From positions 148,033-212,032 of the forward strand of contig NZ_JYMT01000002.1 in assembly GCF_000938305.1 (NCBI RefSeq): a stretch of DNA of 64,000 bases. The letters run 5' to 3'. The notes below the pieces were generated by a model, which searched no databases, was not told where the DNA came from, and saw only the letters and a list, made by a program, of their open reading frames with translations. Positions 15,691-24,249 of the stretch are shown here, one piece after another (positions within the stretch are counted from its first letter, which is position 1; the number at the start of each line of letters is the position of its first letter). The translations under genes and the position numbers were made by a program. The stretch is from Bradyrhizobium sp. LTSP885. GTDB lineage: Bacteria > Pseudomonadota > Alphaproteobacteria > Rhizobiales > Xanthobacteraceae.

Positions 15691-16422
15691 TTAGCCGATA
15701 TTTTGCAGCGCCGGGAAGGTTTCCAATAGCCAAACGCTGACAGTCGACACGCTGCCGGTCAGGAAGGCGATGCCGGTGATCACCATCAGCACGCCCATCG
15801 CGCGCTCGACGTTGTGGAGCTGCCGCTTCATCCGGGCGAACAGCGAGGAGAACTGCTCGACCAGGAAGGCCGCCAGCAGGAACGGGATGCCGAGTCCCGC
15901 CGAATATACCGCAAGGAGCCCGGCGCCCCTGGTTACGGTGGCCTCTCCCGCGGCGATCGAGAGGATCGCGGCCAGGATCGGCCCGATGCACGGCGTCCAG
16001 CCGAACGCGAAGGCCAGGCCCATGACATAGGCGCCCCACAGCCCGATCGGCTTGGGCGCGGTCAGCCGCCCTTCGCGCATCAAGAGCCCGATCCGGGTCA
16101 CGCCGAGGAAGTGCAGGCCCATGATGATGATGACGATCCCGGCCAGGATCGAGAGCTCGGCCGACCAGGCGCGGATCAGGCCGCCGACAAAGGACGCGCT
16201 GGCGCCGAGCGCGACGAACACGGTGGAGAAGCCGAGCACGAACATCAGCGCCGCAATCATCACCGCGCGCTTGGAGGCCGCCGTCGCCCCGTCCTGGTTG
16301 ACCTGCTCGATGGTCGCACCGGTCAAATAGATCAAATAGGGCGGCACCAGCGGCAGCACGCAGGGCGACAGGAAGCTGACAAGGCCGGCGATCAAGGCCG
16401 CCGGGATCGAGACGTCGTGCAT
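15691..16422 (-). CDS. ccdA: CcdA/DsbD-type transmembrane electron carrier
   Basis: 243 residues, six membrane segments. The two redox motifs are SFLSPCVLPLVPPYL (near 17-31) and FGWTPCIGPILAAIL (near 142), giving the conserved Cys pair that moves electrons from cytoplasmic thioredoxin to the periplasm. CcdA classically serves cytochrome c maturation, but no ccm genes lie here. The nearest partner is the exported thioredoxin-domain protein at 13198-14988, encoded on the same strand two genes downstream. ATG at 16422 begins MHDVSIPAALIAGLV. Confidence 0.9.
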   Translation of the reverse strand: MHDVSIPAALIAGLVSFLSPCVLPLVPPYLIYLTGATIEQVNQDGATAASKRAVMIAALMFVLGFSTVFVALGASASFVGGLIRAWSAELSILAGIVIIIMGLHFLGVTRIGLLMREGRLTAPKPIGLWGAYVMGLAFAFGWTPCIGPILAAILSIAAGEATVTRGAGLLAVYSAGLGIPFLLAAFLVEQFSSLFARMKRQLHNVERAMGVLMVITGIAFLTGSVSTVSVWLLETFPALQNIG

Positions 16423-16624
16423 CAGTGAGCCTTTGAGGGTAACTGTCCTGTCTTGGCGTGTACGCAGTCAACAATCCAGAAGTTTCGTTATTGGTCGGTT
16501 CAACTATGGTCACAGGCCCGTGTCCGTAGTCCCGGCTTGAGTCCCGACTTGCGTCCGCGCCGGCGAAACAAAATGCGGATATGTTCCGTAATGCGGTAGA
16601 GATACCGCGAAACCGGGTTATCCA

Positions 16625-18685
16625 ATGCGCATCGGCATCCGCAGTGCCATCTCCGCCCTCGTGCTGACCTCGATCGTGGTCAGCGCCGTCGGCGTGCATC
16701 TGCTGTGGTGGCGCACCGCACAACGGGTCAGCCAGACGTTGGCCGACACCATTAACGACCAGATCGTCTCCGCCGTAGGCGACGAGCTGCAGTCGATCAC
16801 GACCGAAGCGCGATCGTCGATGATGGCCGTGCGCACGCTGCTGGCCGGAAAAGTGTTCGAGGCGCGTGACGCCGAAAAGCGCGAATTCGTCTTCAAATCG
16901 CAGTTGCTGTCTGAACCGACCATCTCCTGGGTCGCATTCGGATGGCCGGACGGATCGTTCTTTGCCGGACACAAGCTTGGCGACGCCGTGATCGAAATGT
17001 TCGAGATCACGCCCGACGCCAACACGTCTGATGCGAAGATGCGGCGCGACCGCTACGAATTTGTCGGCAATGACCTGCGGCTCAAGAGCAGCCAGATCGA
17101 GGACACCAAATATCGGGTCGCCGATCAGGAATGGTTTCGCGTATCCATGGAAACCAATGACGAGCACTGGTCCACGCTGACGACGCTTCCCAGCGGCGAG
17201 CGGCTGGCGGCGGCGTTTGCTGCGCCGATCGACGTCGATCAAAAGGCCACCGGCGTTCTGTCCATCATCATCGAACTGACGCGGGTTTCGAATTTCCTGT
17301 CGCAGCTCACGGTCGGAAAATCCGCCGGCGCCTTCATTCTGGAGCGCGACGGCAGCGCCGTGGCGTCCCCCGATCCGGACGCCAATGAACTCAACGCACT
17401 GAAAACCGATCATCCGCTGTTTCCCGTCGCAGTCGATGCAATGCGGCAGGCCGGGAGTGCCTACAATCCGAACGAAGGACAGCCGTTTCACACCCAGGTG
17501 ACACGGGATGGCAAGGCCTACAAGGCCGTGCTGACGCCGATCTCGTTCCCGGGCTGGTCGCTGGTAACAGTGGTGCCGGAGTCGGAGTTTCTTGGTCCCG
17601 TACAATTGACCATTCGGAAATTGCTGATCGGCCTGGCGATCCTGATCGTCTTTGCCGGGCTGGTATCGGCATGGCTCGCCCAGCGCCTGATCGCGGCGCC
17701 CCTGATCAAGGTGATGGGCGAGATCAGGCATGTCGAACGCTTCGATCTGGACAAGGTGGAGCGGCACCCGTCGCGGCTGACCGAAATTGAAAACCTGTCG
17801 GGGGCGATCGGGGATATGGCGCAGGGGCTCGCCGCGTTCCGCAAATATATCCCGGCCGATCTGGTCCGGCGGCTGGTCAGCGACGGCAACGGTGCGCGGC
17901 TTGGCGGCGCGGTGCGGCCGATGAGTGTGATGTTCATCGATCTCGCCGGCTTCACCGGCATGTCGGAGCGGTCGGGCGACCGCATCATCCCGCTGCTGTC
18001 GCGCTATTTCGATGCCGTCTCGGGCGAGATCCAGAAGCAAGACGGCACCATCGACAAGTTCATCGGCGACGCCGTGATGGCGTTCTGGGGCGCGCCTTCG
18101 GAAAATCTCGGTCATGCCGTCGATTGCTGCCGGGCGGCGCTCGCCTGCCAGCGTGCGGTTGCACAGGCCGGCCTGGTCGACGACACCGGCGAGGCGATCA
18201 GGATCCGCATCGGCATCAATTCCGGCGACATGCTGGTCGGCAATATCGGCTCGGAGGTGCGGCTGAACTACACCGTGATCGGCGACGCCGTGAACATCGC
18301 AAGCCGCCTCGAGAGCACTAACAAAGTCTATGGCTCGACCATCATCATCGGCGAGGCGACGCGGCGGCTGGCGGGCGATCGCATTCTGGTCCGCGAGCTC
18401 GACCGGCTCGCGGTCTACGGCCGCGCCGGCGGCTTGCAGATCTTTGAACTGATCGGAATGGCCGATCAAAGCGCAACGCCTCCCGATTGGGTGACATCCT
18501 ACGAAGCCGGCCTCGCAGCATGGCGCGCCGGTGATTTCACCGCGGCGATAACAGCGTTCGAGAAGACCCTGGCGCTGCGCGGCGGGGATGCCGCATCAAC
18601 GCAGATGATCGCGCGCTGCCAGCATCAGCTCGCCAATCCCACGGATGCGGATTGGGACGGCACCAGTGTGGCGCGGACCAAGTAG
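16625..18685 (+). CDS. Membrane adenylate/guanylate cyclase with Cache sensor and HAMP
   Basis: 686 residues. The first membrane segment is at about 5-28. A large periplasmic double-Cache-like sensor (about 30-330) includes DQEWFRVSMETND and FPGWSLVTVVPESEF, the second membrane segment is GLAILIVFAGLVSAWLA, and a HAMP linker follows. The class III cyclase domain (about 430-610) has the metal Asp residues in MFIDLAGFT and GDAVMAFWG and the nucleotide region LNYTVIGDAVNIASRLE. A short C-terminal helical tail follows (EAGLAAWRAGDFTAAITAFEKT). It would make cAMP in response to a periplasmic ligand. Divergent from ccdA. Confidence 0.9.
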   Translation: MRIGIRSAISALVLTSIVVSAVGVHLLWWRTAQRVSQTLADTINDQIVSAVGDELQSITTEARSSMMAVRTLLAGKVFEARDAEKREFVFKSQLLSEPTISWVAFGWPDGSFFAGHKLGDAVIEMFEITPDANTSDAKMRRDRYEFVGNDLRLKSSQIEDTKYRVADQEWFRVSMETNDEHWSTLTTLPSGERLAAAFAAPIDVDQKATGVLSIIIELTRVSNFLSQLTVGKSAGAFILERDGSAVASPDPDANELNALKTDHPLFPVAVDAMRQAGSAYNPNEGQPFHTQVTRDGKAYKAVLTPISFPGWSLVTVVPESEFLGPVQLTIRKLLIGLAILIVFAGLVSAWLAQRLIAAPLIKVMGEIRHVERFDLDKVERHPSRLTEIENLSGAIGDMAQGLAAFRKYIPADLVRRLVSDGNGARLGGAVRPMSVMFIDLAGFTGMSERSGDRIIPLLSRYFDAVSGEIQKQDGTIDKFIGDAVMAFWGAPSENLGHAVDCCRAALACQRAVAQAGLVDDTGEAIRIRIGINSGDMLVGNIGSEVRLNYTVIGDAVNIASRLESTNKVYGSTIIIGEATRRLAGDRILVRELDRLAVYGRAGGLQIFELIGMADQSATPPDWVTSYEAGLAAWRAGDFTAAITAFEKTLALRGGDAASTQMIARCQHQLANPTDADWDGTSVARTK

Positions 18686-18795
18686 GCCGTCGTCAAATCT
18701 GTCTCTTCAAGTGTTGTTGATAGCACGTCGCTCCCTTGCCACCACCGCGGACGGCCTTACAATTCGAGGCGGTGCATCCGCCTGCCGGGAGAGCC

Positions 18796-20169
18796 ATGGT
18801 GATTGCGCGTCGGGACTTTCTTCTCGGAACGATCGCGAGCGCGGTCTGTTCGGTGCGGGCGTATGCCGGCTTCGCGCCGGATGAGGACATCAGAAATATC
18901 CTGCGGGATCGCGTCGATCGAGCCCGCCAAAGCCTCGGCATCGTCGCCAGCGTATTCGATTCCACCGGCCAGAAAACGGTGGCCCATGGCCACAGCGGCG
19001 CGGCCAACGATCGGGCGCTGGACGGCGACACCGTGTTCGAGATCGGCTCGATCACCAAGGTCTTCACGGCGTTGCTGCTGGCCGAGATGGTGACGCGTGG
19101 CGAGGTCGCCCTCGACGATCCGGCCGCGAAATTTCTTCCCACGGATGTGAAGATGCCGGCCCGCAGCGGAAAGCAGATCACATTGCTGGACCTTGCGACC
19201 TATTCATCCGGCCTGCCGCGCGTCCCCGACGGAATACCGGCCGACGGTGACAATCCCTATGCGGCCTACACCGTCGAACAGCTCTACGCGTTTCTCTCCG
19301 GCCACACCCTGCGCTTCGATCCGGGGACGCATTACGAATATTCCAATCTGGGATTCGGCCTGCTCGGGCATGTGCTCGCGCTGCGGGCCAACATGAGTTA
19401 CGAGGACCTTGTGGTGTCGCGGGTCTGCGCGCCGCTGGGGCTGGCGGATACGCGGATATCGCTGACCGCCTCAATGCGCGAGCGCCTGGCGCAGGGGCAT
19501 CTCTCCAATCTCAAGCCGGCCTCGAACTGGGATATTCCCACGCTTGCCGGTGCCGGCGCGCTGCGATCGACCGCCAACGACCTGGTCAAGTTCATGAATG
19601 CGACCTGCATGGCCGGCGCTGGCGCACCGCTGCGCCCGGCGATCGATCTGCTGCTGCAAACCCGCCGCCCAACGAACGTTCCGAGGTGGGAAGTCGGCCT
19701 TGGCTGGTTCATCCTGTCGGCCAACAAGGATGAGATCGTCTGGAAGGACGGCATGACCGGCGGATACGGCACCTTTGTCGGGTACTCCACCTCGCTGCGC
19801 TCCGGTGCGGTTGTGTTGTCCAACACGGCAAATTCCGTCAACGACATCGGGTTCAACCTGGCTAATCCTGCGAGCAAACTCGCCCAATATCCTCCGGAGG
19901 TGACGGTCGATCCTGCGATCCTTGCGGCCTACGCGGGCGTCTACCAGTTGGGACCGAATTTCGCGCTGACGATCCGCGCCGAGTCGGAAAGGCTGTTCGT
20001 GCGCGGGACCGGACAGCCCGAGTTTGAATTATTTGCCGAGAGCGAGAACCGCTTCTTCATGCGGATGGTCGACGCGCAGGGGATATTTCTGCGCGACAAG
20101 GATGGAAGGGTCGACCGGCTGCTCTGGCATCAGGGCGGCAGGTATCAGTATTGCCCGCGGACACCTTGA
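18796..20169 (+). CDS. Tat-exported serine hydrolase, beta-lactamase/class C PBP fold
   Basis: 457 residues from the ATG at 18796, which has GGGAGAG just upstream. The N-terminus ARRDFLLGTIASAVCSVRAYA is a twin-arginine signal. Catalytic motifs: the SxxK Ser in EIGSITKVFT (about residue 77) and YSNLGFGLLG (YxN). A C-terminal domain of about 100 residues (ILAAYAGVYQLGPNFALTI) resembles the DUF3471-like tail of this family. Members include esterases, D-aminopeptidases and class C beta-lactamases; the substrate is not evident. It does not prove antibiotic resistance. Confidence 0.87.
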   Translation: MVIARRDFLLGTIASAVCSVRAYAGFAPDEDIRNILRDRVDRARQSLGIVASVFDSTGQKTVAHGHSGAANDRALDGDTVFEIGSITKVFTALLLAEMVTRGEVALDDPAAKFLPTDVKMPARSGKQITLLDLATYSSGLPRVPDGIPADGDNPYAAYTVEQLYAFLSGHTLRFDPGTHYEYSNLGFGLLGHVLALRANMSYEDLVVSRVCAPLGLADTRISLTASMRERLAQGHLSNLKPASNWDIPTLAGAGALRSTANDLVKFMNATCMAGAGAPLRPAIDLLLQTRRPTNVPRWEVGLGWFILSANKDEIVWKDGMTGGYGTFVGYSTSLRSGAVVLSNTANSVNDIGFNLANPASKLAQYPPEVTVDPAILAAYAGVYQLGPNFALTIRAESERLFVRGTGQPEFELFAESENRFFMRMVDAQGIFLRDKDGRVDRLLWHQGGRYQYCPRTP

Positions 20170-20204
20170 CCGGGGTCGAGCACGATCATTGACGAAATGC
20201 AAAG

Positions 20205-20390
20205 CTCGGACAAATCAATGTCGCGAGAATGCGAGTGTATGACTCACAAGTGTTGCCACACACGCGCTGTCGTCCCGGGCTTGACCCGGGACCCATAACC
20301 ACAAATGCTGATTGCTGCGCGACGCTGTGGCCCCAGCTCATCTAACAACCCAATCCTGTGGTTATGGGTCCCTGCTTCCGCAGGGACGAC
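20205..20390. repeat. 122-bp terminal-inverted-repeat element, copy 2, with conserved left flank
   Basis: Core 20269-20390 with inverted ends (GTCGTCCCGGGCTTGACCCG left; right end CTGCTTCCGCAGGGACGAC). The two ends here are of different subtype, so the arms are less perfect than in copy 1. The left flank GCGAGTGTATGACTCAC (20231-20247) matches that of copy 3 closely, with TATGACTCA again 31 bases before the core. It lies between the convergent serine hydrolase and GntR genes. Confidence 0.8.
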
Positions 20391-20422
20391 GGTGGGGGAG
20401 GGCAGTGCGCTTATCACGATCA

Positions 20423-21169
20423 TCACCGCTTGCGCGCAGGCCGCGGCGCCGTCGTCTCGAATTCGCGGCCGCGAATCCGCACCAGATCGTCGGCGGAATG
20501 CGCCAGCAGCACGACCGTCGTCTCGCGCGCGGCGTCCGCGTCGCCCGCGGCAATCGCATCCAGCACGGCGCGGTGCTCGATCAGGGCGCGCGGACGGTGC
20601 GAGCCGGTCGCAGCGATTGCAAAGCTCTGGCGCAAGGTGATCTCGAACATCTGGGCGATCGGCCAGAAGAACTCGTTGCGGGTCGCGAAATAGATCGCCT
20701 GGTGAAAGGCGATGTCGGCGACGACGAACTCCTCGTTGATTTCAGCCGCGTCCATGCCGTCACAGCCGGCGCGGATGCGCGCGATATCCTCCTCGCTGGC
20801 CTGGACCGCGGCAAGCGCTGCGGCGGCCGGCTCGACCGCGGTGCGCAACTGAAACAGTTTTGCCAGATACTGATCCATATCCGATGTCTCGAGGTGCCAG
20901 CGCAGCACATCGGGATCGAGCTGATTCCACTGCTCGGCTGGACGGACACGCGTCCCGCTCTTCGGCCGCGACTCGATCAGGCCCTTGCCGGTGAGGGTGC
21001 GGATCGCCTCGCGCACCACGGTGCGGCTGACATCCATCATCTCGCAGATCTGCATTTCCGGCGGCAGCGTCTCGCCGATGCCGATCTCGCCGCGGACGAT
21101 GCTGCCGCCGACCCGGTCGGTGACCTGGCTGTGCACGTTCCGACGCAACACGTTGGAGGTCTGGAACAT
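20423..21169 (-). CDS. GntR-family (FadR subfamily) transcriptional regulator
   Basis: 248 residues. The winged helix-turn-helix (about 10-75) reads GEIGIGETLPPEMQICEMMDVSRTVVREAIRTLTGKGLIESRPKSGT. The C-terminal FCD ligand domain (about 95-225) includes LFQLRTAVEPAAAALAA, DIAFHQAIYFATRNEFF and EHRAVLDAIAAGD, whose Asp/His residues bind a metal and a carboxylate effector. ATG at 21169 is chosen because GAGG lies upstream; the frame is open 31 codons further. It is divergent from the TRAP/ABC uptake operon and probably represses it through palindromes at 21222-21275. Confidence 0.9.
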   Translation of the reverse strand: MFQTSNVLRRNVHSQVTDRVGGSIVRGEIGIGETLPPEMQICEMMDVSRTVVREAIRTLTGKGLIESRPKSGTRVRPAEQWNQLDPDVLRWHLETSDMDQYLAKLFQLRTAVEPAAAALAAVQASEEDIARIRAGCDGMDAAEINEEFVVADIAFHQAIYFATRNEFFWPIAQMFEITLRQSFAIAATGSHRPRALIEHRAVLDAIAAGDADAARETTVVLLAHSADDLVRIRGREFETTAPRPARKR

Positions 21170-21221
21170 CGGGGAGCCTCGTTGCGGTTGGTGCGTGCGT
21201 CGGCAGGCCGCGCCCTTGCAC

Positions 21222-21251
21222 AATCCGGTTGCGGACTTGCGCAACCGGATT
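21222..21251. promoter_or_regulatory. Perfect inverted repeat in the GntR-dctP promoter region, site 1
   Basis: AATCCGGTTGCG at 21222-21233 and its exact complement CGCAACCGGATT at 21240-21251, with a 6-base spacer. A candidate operator or activator site between the divergent gntR and dctP genes. Confidence 0.5.
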
Positions 21252-21254
21252 TGT

Positions 21255-21275
21255 TTTGTCATACATTATGACAAA
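21255..21275. promoter_or_regulatory. Perfect palindrome TTTGTCATA-CAT-TATGACAAA, likely GntR operator
   Basis: A 9-3-9 perfect inverted repeat, 67 bases before the dctP start and about 85 bases before the gntR start. Its TTGTnnnACAA-like layout fits FadR-subfamily operators. It is the best candidate for the target of the divergent regulator. Confidence 0.65.
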
Positions 21276-21341
21276 TAGCCTGCCAAGCTCGCTGCAATCA
21301 ATGCGACGGGCAACAACAATGCGTTCCTGGGGAGGAGCACC

Positions 21342-22373
21342 ATGATGTCGAAGCGCCTGAGCCGCCGAATTGTGTTGCAGTCGTCGGTCGGAGCCGGCGC
21401 GTGGCTTGCCGCCGCACCCGTGCTGATCGGGCGTGCCGAGGCTGCGACCATGAAGATGCGATGTTCGTCGTCGCTGCCCAACGATCTCAAATTCGCCAAC
21501 GGCCGCGTCTACTACGACAATCTCGTCAAGCAGATCAAAGCGAACGGGCTCGGCGAGCAGATCGACGTCACCTTCTTCCCCGACAACCAACTCGGCCAGG
21601 AAATCGACGTCATCAATTCGGTGAAGCTCGGCGTGATCGACCTGATGGTCTCGGGCTCGTCGATCTCGGCCAACCTCGTGCCGCTGGTCGGCACCTTCGA
21701 CCTCGGCTACCTCTTCTCGAGCTTCCCGCAGCAGACCAAGGCGTTCGACGCGGGTGCGGCGAAGCCGATCGAGGATGCGCTGCTCAAGGGCGGCAATATC
21801 CGCATCATCGCCTGGGCTTACAATTTCGGCGCCCGCAGCGTGCTGTCGAAGAAGCCGGTGAAGACGCCGGAGGATCTCGCCGGGCTGAAGATCCGTACCC
21901 TGCCGAACCCGATCATCACCGAATGCCTGCGCCTGATGGGCGCGGCGGCGACGCCGCTGGCGTTCGGCGAGATCTACACGGCGCTGCAGGCCGGTGTGCT
22001 CGACGGGCTCGAGCATGACCCGCCGACCATCCTCGCCAGCAAGTTCTACGAGACCGCAAAGAACTACGCGCTGACTCAGCATATCTTCTCGCCGCTCGCG
22101 GTCTATTTCAGCGACACGACATTCAATCGCATGGACCCCAAGCTGCGCGAGGGCTTCCTCGACGCCGCTAAAAAGGCTGCGATCGATACCCGCGTTCACG
22201 GCCTTGCGGTGGAGAAGGAAGCGCTGGCGGCGTTGGTGGAGAAGGGCGTCACTGTCGTGGAATGCGACAAGGAAGCGTTCCGCAAGCGTGTGCTGCCGCA
22301 GACCGACAATTTCATCAAGGCGCGGCCGGAGGCGAAGGCCGTCGTCGACATGATCCGCGCGACCCAGGCCTGA
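21342..22373 (+). CDS. TRAP transporter substrate-binding protein (DctP family)
   Basis: 343 residues with a signal peptide of Tat-like style (SKRLSRRIVLQSSVGAGAWL...GRAEA). Periplasmic solute-binding protein with SSSLPNDLKFANGRVYY, FFPDNQLGQEIDVINSVKLG and the P4-domain Arg motif LAGLKIRTLPNPI, where the Arg binds the ligand's carboxylate. ATG at 21342 follows GGGGAGG at about 21331. It is the first gene of the operon repressed (by inference) by the divergent GntR protein. The neighbouring 2-hydroxyacid dehydrogenase suggests a hydroxy- or keto-acid ligand. Confidence 0.92.
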   Translation: MMSKRLSRRIVLQSSVGAGAWLAAAPVLIGRAEAATMKMRCSSSLPNDLKFANGRVYYDNLVKQIKANGLGEQIDVTFFPDNQLGQEIDVINSVKLGVIDLMVSGSSISANLVPLVGTFDLGYLFSSFPQQTKAFDAGAAKPIEDALLKGGNIRIIAWAYNFGARSVLSKKPVKTPEDLAGLKIRTLPNPIITECLRLMGAAATPLAFGEIYTALQAGVLDGLEHDPPTILASKFYETAKNYALTQHIFSPLAVYFSDTTFNRMDPKLREGFLDAAKKAAIDTRVHGLAVEKEALAALVEKGVTVVECDKEAFRKRVLPQTDNFIKARPEAKAVVDMIRATQA

Positions 22374-22383
22374 GGCCGTCGCG

Positions 22384-24237
22384 ATGTCAGTCGCCGCAGT
22401 CGCACCCGGCACCAGTTATCGGATCACGGCGCCGCTGCTTGGCTTGAGCGACGCGATCGCCGCGATCCTGCTCGCCGCCGATTTGGTAGTGGTCTGCGTC
22501 TCGGTGCTGGCTCGTTACCTGTTCAATGCACCGGTCGAGTGGTCCGACGACGTCGCCCGCGGCCTGATGGTCGGGTCGAGTTTCTTCGGCGCGGCCAGCG
22601 CGCTGGCGCGCAGCGAGAACCTCGGCGTCGCCTTCTTCGTCGACATGCTGCCCGGAAGCGCGCGGCGTGTCGTCGATGCCGTCGGCGCGCTGCTCGTCAC
22701 CATCGTCGCCGGTTATGTCGCGTTCAACGCTCTCAAGATGGGCTGGCTGACCACCGGGCAGACATCGGGCTCCGGCCTGCCGCTGGAATGGACGTTCTAT
22801 CCGATGGGCGTCGGCGCGCTGTTCATGACGATCTTCGCCTTCGAACTGTTCTGCAGCCGGCCGCTGCGCGACATGATCGCAGGCATCGTCGCGACCGGGG
22901 TGATCGCCGGCGTCTATCTGGCCTGGGACGCATTTGCGCCGTCGTCGGTGCCGTCGTCGCAAACGCTGATGCTGGTCGGCTTCTTCGTCACGCTGGTCGG
23001 TGGATTGCCGATCGGATTTGCGCTGGCGCTGGCGGCGCTGATCTTCCTCTGGGTCGAGGGCACGCTGCCCGGCGTGATCTTCGCCCAGCAGATGGCGCGG
23101 GGCATCGACAATTTCGTGCTGCTGGCGATCCCGTTCTTCATCCTGGTCGGCTACCTGATGGAAGCCAACGGCATGTCGGTGCGGCTGATCGAGCTGTTGC
23201 AGCGTGGGGTTGGGCGGATGCGCGGCGGGCTCAATGTCGTGATGGTGATATCGATGGTGCTGTTCTCGGGCATCTCAGGCTCGAAAATGGCCGATGTCGC
23301 GGCCGTCGGCTCGGTGCTGATCCCGGCGGCGCGGCGCTCGCGGCAGAACCCGGGCAGCGCGGTGGCGTTGCTCGCCGCGTCGGCTGTCATGGCGGAGACG
23401 ATTCCGCCCTGCATCAATCTGATCATCCTCGGCTTCGTTGCCAACCTCTCGATCGGTGGATTGTTCGTCGCCGGCATGCTGCCGGCCGCGCTGATGGCGG
23501 TGGCGCTGATCGCGGTGTCGATCATCTTCGGCAAGCGCCCGGCGGTAGTCAGCGAAGCCGAACCGCGCGCGGCGGTGTCGGGCCTGTGGACCGGTGCGAT
23601 CGCCTCGTTCGGGCTGATCTTCATGATCTTCTTCGGCTTCAAGAGCGGCTTTGCCACCGCGACCGAAATCTCGGCCTTCGCCGCGGTCTATGCGATTGCC
23701 GTCGGCAGCCTGCTGTTCCGCGAGCTTGGCGTGAGGAGCCTCGCGCACTGCTTCGTGCAATCGGCGACGCGCTCGGGGCTGGTGCTGTTCATCGTCGCGG
23801 CGGCGCAGTCGCTCGCCTTCATCCTGACACTGCAGCAGGTGCCGCATGCGGTCGGCGAGTTCATGCTCTCGGTCTCCGGCAGCCATGGCGTCTGGCTGTT
23901 CCTGCTGTTGTCGATCGCGGTGCTGATAGTGATGGGCTCGGTGCTCGAAGGTGCCGCGGCGCTGATCATCTTCGGGCCGCTGCTGTTGCCGGTCGCGGTC
24001 AAGCTCGGCATTGACCCCCTGCATTTCGGCGTCGTGCTTGTGATCTCGATGGGGCTCGGGCTGTTCGCGCCGCCGCTTGGCCTCGGGCTCTATGGCGCCT
24101 GCCTGATCGGCAATGTGCCGATCGAGCAGACCATCAAGCCGATCTTGGGCTATCTCGGCCTGCTGCTGCTGTGCCTGCTGGTGATCGCCTTCGTGCCCGC
24201 CATCAGCACGGCGCTGCCGCGTGCGCTGGGTTACTAG
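22384..24237 (+). CDS. Fused TRAP permease, DctQ-DctM in one chain
   Basis: 617 residues. The N-terminal small-subunit part (about 1-170, four membrane segments; LVVVCVSVLARYLFNAPVEWSDDVAR, RSENLGVAFFVDML) is joined to the large subunit (about 190-615; LLAIPFFILVGYLMEANGMSVRLIE, GGLNVVMVISMVLFSGISGSKMADVAAVG). The two are separate genes in many bacteria; the fusion is an established arrangement. The chain forms the Na+- or H+-driven membrane complex for the DctP-type protein encoded 10 bases upstream. Confidence 0.92.
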   Translation: MSVAAVAPGTSYRITAPLLGLSDAIAAILLAADLVVVCVSVLARYLFNAPVEWSDDVARGLMVGSSFFGAASALARSENLGVAFFVDMLPGSARRVVDAVGALLVTIVAGYVAFNALKMGWLTTGQTSGSGLPLEWTFYPMGVGALFMTIFAFELFCSRPLRDMIAGIVATGVIAGVYLAWDAFAPSSVPSSQTLMLVGFFVTLVGGLPIGFALALAALIFLWVEGTLPGVIFAQQMARGIDNFVLLAIPFFILVGYLMEANGMSVRLIELLQRGVGRMRGGLNVVMVISMVLFSGISGSKMADVAAVGSVLIPAARRSRQNPGSAVALLAASAVMAETIPPCINLIILGFVANLSIGGLFVAGMLPAALMAVALIAVSIIFGKRPAVVSEAEPRAAVSGLWTGAIASFGLIFMIFFGFKSGFATATEISAFAAVYAIAVGSLLFRELGVRSLAHCFVQSATRSGLVLFIVAAAQSLAFILTLQQVPHAVGEFMLSVSGSHGVWLFLLLSIAVLIVMGSVLEGAAALIIFGPLLLPVAVKLGIDPLHFGVVLVISMGLGLFAPPLGLGLYGACLIGNVPIEQTIKPILGYLGLLLLCLLVIAFVPAISTALPRALGY

Positions 24238-24249
24238 GAGAGTGCGATC

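Noticed and set aside
15665..18469. A 934-codon open frame on the minus strand across ccdA and the cyclase gene
   Set aside because: It is antisense to the cyclase and out of frame with ccdA; low-complexity composition and no motifs, so a GC-driven shadow.
18796..20169. Serine hydrolase as a beta-lactamase resistance gene
   Set aside because: The SxxK and YxN motifs are common to many esterases and peptidases of this fold, and no AmpR-type regulator is nearby.
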